The translations under genes and the position numbers were made by a program. A stretch of 13,709 nt of DNA from an uncultured Oscillospiraceae bacterium (lineage in GTDB: Bacteria > Bacillota > Clostridia > Oscillospirales > Oscillospiraceae): assembly GCA_947627085.1 (NCBI GenBank), contig CANQUO010000038.1, forward strand, positions 1 to 13,709. The letters run 5' to 3'. Below, piece after piece: positions 1 through 7,631 of the stretch (positions are counted from its first letter, which is position 1; each line of letters begins with the position of its first letter). The notes below the pieces were generated by a model. It made no database searches and was not told the origin of the DNA. It worked only from the letters and a program-made list of their open reading frames with translations.

Positions 1-313
1 CCTTACCGGCCACGCTCATGCCCCGAAGGACAAATACGTCCACCGTCAGAAGTGCCAGCACCGCAAATACCGCCGCCCACAATACGGTGGAGCGCTTCAG
101 ATTCTCCTTAAACGGTCCCCAGAAGAGCCGCCACAGGCCTCCCTCCTTTTTCCTGACGGAGTGGTAGGCCGCGGAGTAGAGGGCCGTGGTCGAGGCGCCG
201 ATGGTGACCACGGGAAGGGAGAAGACCAGCCACAGGGCGCTGAGGCAAATGCAGTCTCCGATAGCGGTCAACGCTCCCATAAGGGGGCTGTCATATCCGA
301 ATATACCTTTCAT
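1..313 (-). CDS. DUF624/YesL-like membrane protein, C-terminus cut by window edge
   Basis: Reading the minus strand from the ATG at 313 gives 104 codons without a stop, running off the left edge. The N-terminus begins MKGIFGYDSPLMGAL. A hydrophobic segment at about residues 21-39 contains SLPVVTIGAST, followed by TALYSAAYHSVRKKEGG, a loop with LFWGPFKENLKRS, and a second hydrophobic segment at about 78-92. This is the pattern of the DUF624 (YesL) family, small integral membrane proteins of unknown role usually encoded beside LplA-type sugar transporters. It starts 31 nt after the glycosidase stop, so it is probably the last or next gene of the operon. The GGGAAGAG ribosome site is only moderate. 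Full DUF624 proteins are about 200 residues, so roughly half is visible. Family call fairly sure; function unknown. Confidence 0.82.
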   Translation of the reverse strand, partial: MKGIFGYDSPLMGALTAIGDCICLSALWLVFSLPVVTIGASTTALYSAAYHSVRKKEGGLWRLFWGPFKENLKRSTVLWAAVFAVLALLTVDVFVLRGMSVAGK

Positions 314-344
314 ATCTCTTCCCTTCCCCGCTTTTTTTGCGGCG

Positions 345-2084
345 TCACGGTCTTGTGTACTCCCTTAAGGAGGTGAACAGCACCGAATTATTTTCGGCGA
401 ATATGCTGATGGGCTTGCCGCTGGCCCCGTAGAGCCGGACGGTCAGCGAGGCTATGCCGTCGATGTAGAAGATGCCCACGCTCCCCTCCTGGATGTAGGT
501 GAAGGAGTATGTCTCTCCGGCATTAAGCGGCGCCGCTGTCTCGGTTATCACGGTGCCGCCCTCGTTGAAGGCGAGGCGCATAACGCCGTCGGCGGGGTCT
601 ATGGAGATAAATTTGTTCTTGTCGTCACGGCCGTTGTAGTCGAAGCTCAGGCCGAAGGTCCCCTCCCCGTTGAAGGTAAACTCCCCGGTGAGCTTGAAGC
701 CCTCATAGCAGGTGAAGGCGTCCACGTAGCTGTAAGCCGAGCCCGATGCCACGTAGGCGTGGGTGCCACCCTCACAGGTAAGCTCCCTGCGGACGGTGAA
801 GCTGTCCTCCACCGCATCCACGGGGTCGAGATACAACGTCCCGTCCGGGTTCTGGATTATTTCCTGCACGGCCACGTTCCCGGCCCAGCCTGCCACGTCC
901 TGGGTGGAGGAGACAGACTCGGACCTTCTGGCCCAGCCCACCATGTAATATTTATCCCCGTCCTCCACGTGCTTTGCCGCGTAGAAGAGCTTGCCGTCAA
1001 GCCTGACTGGGTCCCCGTAGGGGCCGTAGGGCGTATCGGACATGGCGTACCAGAGGGTGTCGTCCTGGGCGGAGTAGGTTATGTAGTACTTATCGCCTAT
1101 CTTAAAGGTGTCGGAGCACTCCAAATTCCAGAAGTCCCCGTTTTTCGCCTCGTCGTTGGTGAAGATAACGCCGTCATAGTGCTTGTTCTCCAGGTCCGGG
1201 CTCACGGTGTACTTGAGGATGCGGGCCACGCCGTCCTGGGCGGCGGTGACGGTGAGGATGATGTTGCCGGTCTCCGGGTCCACGTAGCCCTGGGGGTCCC
1301 GGAAGTCGTTTTTCTGCCCGAGCTCTGCGGGGGGCGTTATCTCCCAGCCCTCCAGCTTTTCAAAGGAGGTGGGGGTGTCGCCCACGGCCACCATTATCTT
1401 CTCGGCGTATTCCAGCACCGCGCCGTTGCCGTGTCCGGTATAGAAGAAATAATACTTCCCGTCAACCTTCACAACGGAGCCGGTGCCGATCCAGCTGTCC
1501 TGGCCGCCGTCGTGGTTGGCCTCCAGGACGGAGGCGTCCACCTCGGTGTAGGTCACAAAATTCGTTGTAGTGGCAAGGTAAGCCGAGTGGTTGTAGGAGT
1601 CCCCGGCCTCCTTGAGGTAGTAGATATAATAGGTGCCGTCCTCGAAGTACGGCATGGTGTCGCCCACGAAGGGCTGGCTGGTGCCGTCCTTCCCGGGCTG
1701 GAAGAAGGACATATACTCGTAGGCGTCCTCCTGGCTTCCGGGACTGCGAAGAGTGGAGAAGTCCTTATCGTTGCCGGGGTTTGAGGGGGTGTCTCCGGTA
1801 TCTTTGTCCCACCCGGCGTAGAGCGTCATGTCGCCCTGCACCTTGTCCGAGGCAAAATCGAAGCTCTCGGTGAGCCCGGCGTCCTTGAACCAGCCGATGA
1901 AGCTGTAACCGTCCTTTGTGGGATCGGCGGGGGCCGTGGCCTTTTTGCCGCCCTTTACGGTCATGGCTTCGATGGCGGCGCCGGCGGAGCCCTCGTCAAA
2001 GCTCACGGTGTATTCCGCCGAGGAGCATGCCGCCAGAGATATTATAAGGGCGAGGCACAGCGCCGCGCAAGTGATTTTTTTCAA
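345..2084 (-). CDS. Secreted lipoprotein glycosidase, GH32-like (clan GH-J) with N-terminal Listeria-Bacteroides repeat
   Basis: A 579-residue lipoprotein with lipobox LAAC at 17-20, so it is probably anchored outside the membrane. Residues 25-92 form one Listeria-Bacteroides (B-repeat, Flg_new) module ending TLYAGW. An Asn/Gly/Asp-rich linker follows to about 110. The catalytic part (about 120-425) has GDTMP (D142, candidate nucleophile), FRDPQ (R262-D263-P264, the RDP motif) and LECSD (E322-C323, the EC acid/base motif), all typical of GH32/GH68. Residues 430-579 look like the GH32 C-terminal beta-sandwich (FYIDG, LTVRLYG). The usual WMNDPNG is replaced by VGDTMPY, so this is a divergent subgroup. 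Fructan hydrolysis is the best guess but not certain; other glycans are possible. The start codon is TTG (2082-2084), placed by an AAGGAGG ribosome site eight bases upstream. It follows the beta-module lipoprotein gene after a 67-nt gap holding a hairpin. Confidence 0.85.
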   Translation of the reverse strand: MKKITCAALCLALIISLAACSSAEYTVSFDEGSAGAAIEAMTVKGGKKATAPADPTKDGYSFIGWFKDAGLTESFDFASDKVQGDMTLYAGWDKDTGDTPSNPGNDKDFSTLRSPGSQEDAYEYMSFFQPGKDGTSQPFVGDTMPYFEDGTYYIYYLKEAGDSYNHSAYLATTTNFVTYTEVDASVLEANHDGGQDSWIGTGSVVKVDGKYYFFYTGHGNGAVLEYAEKIMVAVGDTPTSFEKLEGWEITPPAELGQKNDFRDPQGYVDPETGNIILTVTAAQDGVARILKYTVSPDLENKHYDGVIFTNDEAKNGDFWNLECSDTFKIGDKYYITYSAQDDTLWYAMSDTPYGPYGDPVRLDGKLFYAAKHVEDGDKYYMVGWARRSESVSSTQDVAGWAGNVAVQEIIQNPDGTLYLDPVDAVEDSFTVRRELTCEGGTHAYVASGSAYSYVDAFTCYEGFKLTGEFTFNGEGTFGLSFDYNGRDDKNKFISIDPADGVMRLAFNEGGTVITETAAPLNAGETYSFTYIQEGSVGIFYIDGIASLTVRLYGASGKPISIFAENNSVLFTSLREYTRP

Positions 2085-2092
2085 GTTAAATG

Positions 2093-2099
2093 CCTCCTT
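2093..2099 (-). promoter_or_regulatory. Ribosome binding site fixing a TTG start
   Basis: On the minus strand AAGGAGG lies eight bases before the TTG at 2084-2082. The reading frame from that TTG begins with a clean lipoprotein signal peptide (MKKITCAALCLAL, lipobox at 17-20). No ATG in this frame occurs nearby, so TTG is the credible start. Confidence 0.8.
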
Positions 2100-2111
2100 A
2101 CTACGCCAAAA

Positions 2112-2139
2112 GAGGGGATGGGCTCTGGCTCATCCCCTC
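2112..2139 (-). terminator. Intercistronic hairpin, weak terminator or mRNA-stabilising stem
   Basis: GAGGGGATGGGC at 2112-2123 pairs with GCTCATCCCCTC at 2128-2139, a 12-bp stem with one G-T wobble and a four-base loop. On the transcribed minus strand it is followed by only four T residues (2111-2108) and then the ribosome site of the glycosidase gene. It lies 12 bases after the stop of the beta-module lipoprotein gene. It is too weak at its T-tract to be a full stop. It more likely reduces read-through into the enzyme gene or protects the 3' end of the upstream message. Confidence 0.6.
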
Positions 2140-2151
2140 CATGGGTGCTCT

Positions 2152-3954
2152 TTACGCCACGCTTCTCTGATAGATGGTTATGTTGGAAATCTCAACGGTG
2201 ACCTCGCCCATGGCGGCAAGGTCCGCGGAGCCGAACTGGAACAGCAGATCGAAGGGCATATCCATGATGAGGGTGTCGGTGGTCTCGAAGGTGAAGGTCT
2301 GCTCATCGGTGGTGAAGTCGATGCCCTCGGACACCCTGGGGTCCCAGCTCCCGCTGGGGCTCAGGAAGAACCCGCAGGACACGGGGGCCGTGGCCTTACC
2401 GGTTATCTCGACGGTGAAATAGCTGTCGGCGGGCAGGTCAAGGCTCATGGTAAGCTTGTTGTGCCAGTCGGTGGTGCCGCCCTGGTCGATGCGGTAGCAG
2501 AGCTTGCCGTCCTCGGTCCAGATGGTTCCCACGCCCAGCTCGTTGTCCTCGTCGGTGCCGTTGAATACGCTCCAGGTGTAGTCCTCGGCATCTGTGCGGG
2601 CGGCGGAGAAGCTGTCGATGGTCTTTTGGGTATCAAGGTCGCCCTCTAACTTGCCGAATTCCACGGCCGTGACGGTGATGGTGTTGCCCGTGACGCCCTC
2701 GGCGGGGTTGCCGATCTGCATACGGATCACGGGGTCCTCAACGGAATTCTCGGCGGTGAACTGCTGGGTGATGGTGGTCTCCTCGCCGGCGTTGAGGTTG
2801 AGGCCGTTGAAATTGGCGCGGGCCTGGTCGGCCATGGAGGAGCTCTCAACCAAAAGCTCGCCGGATTGGGCGTTCTCGGATACCAGGGTGACCTTGTAGT
2901 AGTACTTGGTACCGGCCTCGATGGCGTTGCCGCCAAGGCCCAGGTCAGCCTTTATGCTCCACACGCCGCCCTCGGTGGGATAGTTGGCGATGGTGTAGAC
3001 GCCCTTGCCGCCCTCGACGCCGGCCGAGCCGTTGGCGCCGTCTCCGGCGCTCAGCGCGACAGCGGAGGCGTCGGCAAAGTCGGCGGTGTAGACGGGAGCC
3101 TCGGTCTGGGTACCGGTGATCTCATATATCTCGATCTTGTCGATGGTCACGGTAAAATCGGTGGGGGTGGTGTCGGCGGGGTTATCTGGGTTGGGGGATA
3201 TCTTGCCCAGGTGGATGAGGAGCTCTGCGCTCCCCTCGCCGGGGGAGGTGAAGTTGAGCTCCAGCGGCGTGACGGAGGTGCCGATCTTCAGGTTATAGGC
3301 GTCTCCGAAGAGCGCCCAGTCCTCGGAGGCCTCGTTGCGGGCGAACATATGGGCGTAGGTCTCCTTGGTGGACTTGGCCCAGACCTTCACCTTGTAATCG
3401 GCGGCCTTCAGCGCAAAGCCGGGCTTGGAGAGCTTCACGTCGCCGTCGCCGCTGCCGGGATCGGTGATATCGAATACGTAGGCGCCGCTCTTGAGCGCGC
3501 CGGCGGCCTGGACGCCGTCAGCGATCTTGGCCTCCCAGCCGTGGGAGTCGGGGGTGATGTCGGAGAAGTCGAAGCTCACCAGCTCCACCGCCTCGCCGGT
3601 CTTGCGGGTGACGGTCAGGGTGGCGTAGGCCTCGGCGGTCTCGCCGGCCTTGTCGGTGACGGAGTAGGTCAGCTCGTAGGAGCCGGCGTCCGCCGGGGTG
3701 GTCTTGCCGTTGGAGAAATCGAGCTCGGGTACGCTCTTTACGGTGATCATGCCGGTGACGTCCCCGTCCTCGGCGTCGGTGGCGGTGACGCCCGCCAGGG
3801 CGTCGAACTGACTGCCGGCCTCAACGGACTGGTCGGTCACGCCGGAGATGGAGGGGGCCGTATTCTCGCCGTTGTCTCCGCCGGAGCAGGCCGCCAGGCT
3901 GAGGGCCAGGGTCAGACACAGCAGTATGGCTGTGAGCTTACGCGTATTTTTCAT
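2152..3954 (-). CDS. Non-catalytic lipoprotein with Ig-like and carbohydrate-binding-type beta modules
   Basis: A 600-residue lipoprotein; lipobox LAAC at 20-23. Residues about 34-116 resemble a bacterial Ig/DUF5011 module (DAEDGDVTG, PADAGSYELTYSVTDKAG). Three further beta-rich units follow: about 123-280, ending FTVTIDKIEIYEI; about 287-437, ending TITVTAVEFGK; and about 446-596, ending VTVEISNITIYQ. Each ends in the short beta-strand signature seen in CBM4/9-like jelly rolls. No glycosidase motif is visible. Its place between the binding protein and the glycosidase suggests a surface glycan-capture protein that feeds the enzyme and transporter. That role is inferred. The frame stays open upstream to 4101, but the ATG at 3954 has GGAGG nine bases before it and starts the signal peptide. 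The module family is assigned from pattern only, so similarity to fructan-binding CBMs remains open. Confidence 0.83.
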   Translation of the reverse strand: MKNTRKLTAILLCLTLALSLAACSGGDNGENTAPSISGVTDQSVEAGSQFDALAGVTATDAEDGDVTGMITVKSVPELDFSNGKTTPADAGSYELTYSVTDKAGETAEAYATLTVTRKTGEAVELVSFDFSDITPDSHGWEAKIADGVQAAGALKSGAYVFDITDPGSGDGDVKLSKPGFALKAADYKVKVWAKSTKETYAHMFARNEASEDWALFGDAYNLKIGTSVTPLELNFTSPGEGSAELLIHLGKISPNPDNPADTTPTDFTVTIDKIEIYEITGTQTEAPVYTADFADASAVALSAGDGANGSAGVEGGKGVYTIANYPTEGGVWSIKADLGLGGNAIEAGTKYYYKVTLVSENAQSGELLVESSSMADQARANFNGLNLNAGEETTITQQFTAENSVEDPVIRMQIGNPAEGVTGNTITVTAVEFGKLEGDLDTQKTIDSFSAARTDAEDYTWSVFNGTDEDNELGVGTIWTEDGKLCYRIDQGGTTDWHNKLTMSLDLPADSYFTVEITGKATAPVSCGFFLSPSGSWDPRVSEGIDFTTDEQTFTFETTDTLIMDMPFDLLFQFGSADLAAMGEVTVEISNITIYQRSVA

Positions 3955-3963
3955 GTCGTTATG

Positions 3964-3968
3964 CCTCC
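3964..3968 (-). promoter_or_regulatory. Ribosome binding site deciding the beta-module lipoprotein start
   Basis: GGAGG on the minus strand ends nine bases before the ATG at 3954. It abuts the TGA of the solute-binding protein (3971-3969), so the two genes are tightly spaced. This favours 3954 over the in-frame start at 4101, which would lie inside the preceding gene. Confidence 0.8.
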
Positions 3969-5657
3969 TCACTTCGTGGCGATGTACCTGTCGTAGGCGG
4001 CCTGATAGACCTCCAAAAGCTCCGCAAGGTGTGTGCGGCCGGTAAGGTCGTTCTGGAAGGTGGACCAGTCGCTGTCGGAGACGCCGCCGTTCATGAGCCA
4101 CTTTATAAGGTTGGTGCGGATGTAGTCGTTGAGCGCGGACTCATACTGGGTGATGACGTTCAGCTCCTTGGCGGTGAACTGGAGGTTGGGGGTGGGGGTG
4201 ACGTTCTCGGGGATGTAGGGGGTCACATAGGCCTGAAGGCGCTCAAGGCGGAGCTTGGCGCGGGGCTCCATGTTGACCACGTGCTCCCAGGCGTAGTCGT
4301 TGAGGTAGATGATGCCGAGAGGCGCGTTCTGGAGCCTGAGCTCGTCGGAGGTCATGCCCTCGGGCACTTCCTTCTGGACAAGCATGCCGTTGGAGTCAAG
4401 CTCCTCCTCATAGACGATGCCGATGGGGCCGTAGTTGATCTGGGCGGAGATCATGGGATCGTAGTAGCGGTCGAAATAGGTGAGCAGGACCTCCACGTTG
4501 GGGGTGTCGGCGAAGATGACCACCTCGCCGGTGCTGATCTCGGGGTTGTTGGACACGCAAGCCGTCTGGGACTTGCCGTCGGGGCCTACCAGAGGAGCGC
4601 AGACTATGTAGTTTTCGGGGTTGGAGACGACGGTCTCGCTCTCCCACCAGTAGAAGAAGCCGTAGGTCTCGGCGCCCTTGCCGTTGGCAAGGAAGTTATC
4701 CTGGCTTATCTCGAAGGAGACCTTGTCGATAAGGTTCTGGCTGACCCAATTGGCGATGAAGTTGGTGGCCTCCTTGAAGCGGTCGTCCTGGACGGTGTAG
4801 GTGATCTTGCCGTCCACCACGACCCGGTGCTCCAGGTTGTCGTTGAGGCCGAACATGCCGTAGAGGTCGCACTGGTTGCCCTGCCAGTTGTTGTAGACGA
4901 AGCTCATGGGGCGCTCGTCGTCGGCCTTGCCGTTGCCGTTCATGTCGTTGTCGCGGAAGTAGGTCATGAGTTCCTCGGCCTGCTGAGCGGTGAGGCTCAG
5001 GCCGTCCACAAGGTCCGCCTCGGTGAGGCCGGTGACCTTGCCGGCCTTTATGGCCTCGGCGGCCCAGTTCTTATTGAGGAAGAGGATGTTGGGGCTCTGG
5101 AGAAGGCCCATCTCCTCGACTCTGGGCAGGGAGTATATCTTGCCGTCCTCGCTTGTCAGCTGAGCCTTAATGTCGGGGCGCTCAGACAATATCTTCTGGA
5201 AGTTGGGCATGTACTCAAGGTAGTCGCTGATGGGCAGGAGCACATGGCGCTGGGCGTACTTGTTTATCTCGCCGGCGGCCATGCCCGCGTGATAGATGGC
5301 GTCGGGGCGCTCGTCGGCGTTGCCGAAGATGAGGTTCTTCTGCTGGCTGTACACCGACTCGGACACGTTCTCCCAGCTGACGTACACGTTGGTGCTGGCA
5401 TAAAGGTCCTGCATGATCTTCATGTCGTTGTAGTCAAGAGCGGAGGCGTTCTTGGAAGAATAGATGTTGAAGGAAATCTCCTGGGCGCCCTTTTCGTTGA
5501 GGATGGGCGCGGAGGTGTCGGTCCACTGGTAGCCGTAATCGGATACCAGCTTATCCACGTCGGCGCTGTCGCGGTCGTCTTTATTGCCGCCACCGCCGCA
5601 GGCGGCCAGCGTCAGGGCCATCGCCGCGCAAAGTATGAGGGAAACTATTTTTTTCAT
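3969..5657 (-). CDS. LplA-type extracellular solute-binding lipoprotein, sugar ABC transporter
   Basis: A 562-residue lipoprotein with lipobox LAAC at 17-20 followed by a GGGGNKDD linker. Its length fits the large LplA/AlgQ/FusA group (about 500-560), not the 420-residue MalE-like group. Visible hallmarks are SFNIYSSKN at about 62-70, ERPDAIYHAG at 116-125, DGKIYSLPR at 171-179 and PNILFLNKNW at 189-198. An EF-hand-like calcium loop, DNDMNGNGKADDE, lies at 236-248, and family members such as AlgQ bind calcium at an equivalent loop. It delivers oligosaccharides to the two permeases encoded just upstream. The ATG has GGAGGT about eight bases before it, and the gene starts 21 nt after the YtcP-type permease stop. 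The neighbouring GH32-like gene suggests fructo-oligosaccharides, in line with the FusA/SusX-type pneumococcal system; the substrate is an inference. Confidence 0.93.
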   Translation of the reverse strand: MKKIVSLILCAAMALTLAACGGGGNKDDRDSADVDKLVSDYGYQWTDTSAPILNEKGAQEISFNIYSSKNASALDYNDMKIMQDLYASTNVYVSWENVSESVYSQQKNLIFGNADERPDAIYHAGMAAGEINKYAQRHVLLPISDYLEYMPNFQKILSERPDIKAQLTSEDGKIYSLPRVEEMGLLQSPNILFLNKNWAAEAIKAGKVTGLTEADLVDGLSLTAQQAEELMTYFRDNDMNGNGKADDERPMSFVYNNWQGNQCDLYGMFGLNDNLEHRVVVDGKITYTVQDDRFKEATNFIANWVSQNLIDKVSFEISQDNFLANGKGAETYGFFYWWESETVVSNPENYIVCAPLVGPDGKSQTACVSNNPEISTGEVVIFADTPNVEVLLTYFDRYYDPMISAQINYGPIGIVYEEELDSNGMLVQKEVPEGMTSDELRLQNAPLGIIYLNDYAWEHVVNMEPRAKLRLERLQAYVTPYIPENVTPTPNLQFTAKELNVITQYESALNDYIRTNLIKWLMNGGVSDSDWSTFQNDLTGRTHLAELLEVYQAAYDRYIATK

Positions 5658-5678
5658 TTTATGACCTCCATTGATTTT

Positions 5679-6590
5679 TCAGCCCTTCAAAGAGCCGATC
5701 ATAACGCCCTGGCTGAAGTACTTCTGCACGAAGGGGTAGAGCAACAGCACGGGGACGCTGGAAACTATGACGGATACGTACTTTATCTGGTTGGCCATGC
5801 GGTACTGCTCCAAAATGGTCTCGCCGGAGCCGCCCATGGTGCTCTCGGAGGCTATCAGTATCTCCTTCAGCACCAGCTGGAGGGGGTACTTGGCCTCGTC
5901 CTGGAGGAAGATCATGGCGTTGAAGTAGCTGTTCCACTGGCCGATGGCGTAGTAGAGGGCCATAACGGCAAGTATCGCCTTGGAAAGGGGCAGTACGAGA
6001 GAGGTGAATATCCTGTACTCCCCCGCGCCGTCGATCTTGGCGGCCTCCACAAGCCCGTCGGGGATGCTGGACTCAAAGAACGTCTTTGTCATAAAGAGGT
6101 TCCACACCGACAGTATAGAGGGCAGTACCACGGCCCACATGGAGCCCACGAGCCCCAAGGAGCTCATGACGTTGTAAAACGGGATAAGTCCGCCGCCGAA
6201 GAACATGGGGATTATGAAGTAGATCATCCAGAGCTTTTTGCCGGGGACGGTCTTGCGGCTCAGGGCCCAGCCCGCCGGGACCGTCACCGCCAGGGCCAGC
6301 ACCACGGTGAGGCCGGTGTAGATTATGGTGTTGAGATACCCGGTCCAGATGCTCTTCTCCTGAAGGATGCGCTTAAAGCCGTCCATGGTGATCTGCACGG
6401 GGTAGAGGACCACCTTACCGGCCAGCACCGCGTCGGGGTCGGAGATAGCCGCGATCACGATGAAGTACAGTGGATAAATGACTATGAGGGCCATGAGTCC
6501 CAGGAAGATGGCGTTGATGGCGTAGAACACCTTGTCGCCCATGCCCAGCCTTATGGGAGGGCGTTTTTTAGCTGTATTTTTTACTGACAT
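5679..6590 (-). CDS. YtcP/LplC-type sugar ABC transporter permease
   Basis: A 303-residue inner-membrane permease of the CUT1 class, partner of the LplB-type subunit. Hydrophobic segments occur at about 22-48, 88-109, 121-133, 147-166, 203-217 and 272-287. The EAA loop that docks on the ATPase is VEAAKIDGAGEYRIFTSLVLP at 181-201 (E182, A183, A184, G188, P201). The C-terminus QKYFSQGVMIGSLKG is typical of the family. The frame extends to a GTG at 6611, but the ATG at 6590 has AAAGGAGGA with eight-base spacing and lies 14 nt after the upstream stop, so it is preferred. The gene is followed by the binding-protein gene after 21 nt. Confidence 0.95.
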   Translation of the reverse strand: MSVKNTAKKRPPIRLGMGDKVFYAINAIFLGLMALIVIYPLYFIVIAAISDPDAVLAGKVVLYPVQITMDGFKRILQEKSIWTGYLNTIIYTGLTVVLALAVTVPAGWALSRKTVPGKKLWMIYFIIPMFFGGGLIPFYNVMSSLGLVGSMWAVVLPSILSVWNLFMTKTFFESSIPDGLVEAAKIDGAGEYRIFTSLVLPLSKAILAVMALYYAIGQWNSYFNAMIFLQDEAKYPLQLVLKEILIASESTMGGSGETILEQYRMANQIKYVSVIVSSVPVLLLYPFVQKYFSQGVMIGSLKG

Positions 6591-6597
6591 CTCTTTC

Positions 6598-6606
6598 TCC
6601 TCCTTT
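6598..6606 (-). promoter_or_regulatory. Ribosome binding site deciding the YtcP-type permease start
   Basis: AAAGGAGGA on the minus strand sits eight bases before the ATG at 6590 and overlaps the TAA of the preceding permease gene (6607-6605). The alternative GTG at 6611 has no such site and would overlap the previous gene. Confidence 0.8.
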
Positions 6607-7585
6607 ACCACAGGGAATTTTCAGAGAATTTCTTGGAGGTGGTATTGGCGATGATGAGAAGGACCACGTTGATGATGGAGTTGAAAAGTCCGATTGCCGT
6701 GGCGTAGCCCTGGTTGGGCACGCCGGTGAGGCCCTGCTTGTAGACGTAGGTGGCGATGAGCTCGCTGACGCCCAGGTTGCCGTCGGTCTGCATAAGTAGC
6801 GCCTTCTCGTAGCCCACGCCCATAAGGCCGCCGATGGACATGATGAGCATGACGCTGACCATGGGCATTATGGCCGGAAGGTCCACATGCAGGACGCGCT
6901 GGAACCGGGAGGCGCCGTCAAGTATGGCCGCCTCGTGCTGGCCGGGGTCCACGTTTGAGAGGGCCGCGATGTAGATGATGGCGCTCCAGCCGAAGTCCTG
7001 CCAGTTGGAGGAGAGTATGTACAGCGGCCTGAAGGCTCCGCTCTCAAGGAAGTAGGACTTCCTCTCCCCGCCCAGGCCCGCGGCGATGTTGTTAACAAGG
7101 CCGTAGCGGCCGAAGAACAGCGTCAGCATACCGACAAGGACCACCAGGGATATGAAGTGGGGCCCGTTGAAGATGGTCTGGAGGACCTTGGCCATCCTGC
7201 GTCCCTTCATGGCGTTGAGCATGAGGGCGATGATGATGGGAAGCGGGAAGCCGATGACGAAGCCGATGATGCACAGCAGGAAGGTGTTTTTCATCAGCGG
7301 CCAGAACTGCACGTCGGTGAAGAACCGGGTGAAGTTTCGAAAGCCTATCCAGTTTGTGTACTTGCCGAGTATCGGGTCGCCGGGCATGAAGTCCTGGAAG
7401 GCTATCAGCACGCCGTAGATGGGCAGGTAGTTGAAAAGGAACACCACCAGCACGGCGGGGAGAAGCATCACAAGGAACGGGTGATTTTCCCTGAGCCTCC
7501 TCCATCTCTTTCGGGCCTTGACCCTGCTGGGGCTCAGGTCCGCGGTGAGCGCCGCTCCATTAGGACCGGCTTTGACTTTGCTCAT
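6605..7585 (-). CDS. LplB/YteP-type sugar ABC transporter permease
   Basis: A 326-residue inner-membrane permease. After a basic N-terminal tail (RVKARKRWRRLRENH, 21-35) comes the first membrane segment at about 37-55, then the family signature NYLPIYGVLIAFQDF at 52-66 and WIGFRNFTRFF at 79-89. Further segments lie at about 100-123, 144-158, 198-210, 240-257 and 295-313. The ATPase-docking EAA loop is HEAAILDGASRFQRVLHVDLP at 217-237. The C-terminus KKFSENSLW is typical of LplB homologues. It starts 46 nt after the ATPase stop, with a weaker AAAGGGG ribosome site. With the YtcP-type subunit it forms the heterodimeric channel for oligosaccharide import. Confidence 0.95.
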   Translation of the reverse strand: MSKVKAGPNGAALTADLSPSRVKARKRWRRLRENHPFLVMLLPAVLVVFLFNYLPIYGVLIAFQDFMPGDPILGKYTNWIGFRNFTRFFTDVQFWPLMKNTFLLCIIGFVIGFPLPIIIALMLNAMKGRRMAKVLQTIFNGPHFISLVVLVGMLTLFFGRYGLVNNIAAGLGGERKSYFLESGAFRPLYILSSNWQDFGWSAIIYIAALSNVDPGQHEAAILDGASRFQRVLHVDLPAIMPMVSVMLIMSIGGLMGVGYEKALLMQTDGNLGVSELIATYVYKQGLTGVPNQGYATAIGLFNSIINVVLLIIANTTSKKFSENSLW

Positions 7586-7631
7586 GTCTTATTTCCCCTT
7601 TCATTGATTTAGTTACCGGCGCCAAAGTGGT

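Noticed and set aside
759..1784. A 341-codon plus-strand frame opposite the glycosidase
   Set aside because: The opposite strand carries RDP, EC and lipobox motifs in frame; this frame has none and lacks a ribosome site.
2866..3996. A 376-codon plus-strand frame opposite the beta-module lipoprotein
   Set aside because: Low-complexity Gly/Val-rich translation on the antisense strand of a signal-peptide-bearing protein; a shadow frame.
3955..4101. Longer N-terminus for the beta-module lipoprotein
   Set aside because: The extra 49 residues are Arg/His-rich, overlap the preceding gene and would bury the signal peptide; the ATG at 3954 has its own ribosome site.
4029..6587. An 852-codon plus-strand open frame opposite the binding-protein and permease genes
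   Set aside because: It is antisense to two clear genes, has a Gly/Val/Leu/His-rich translation with no recognisable domain, and reflects GC-biased third positions of the real genes.
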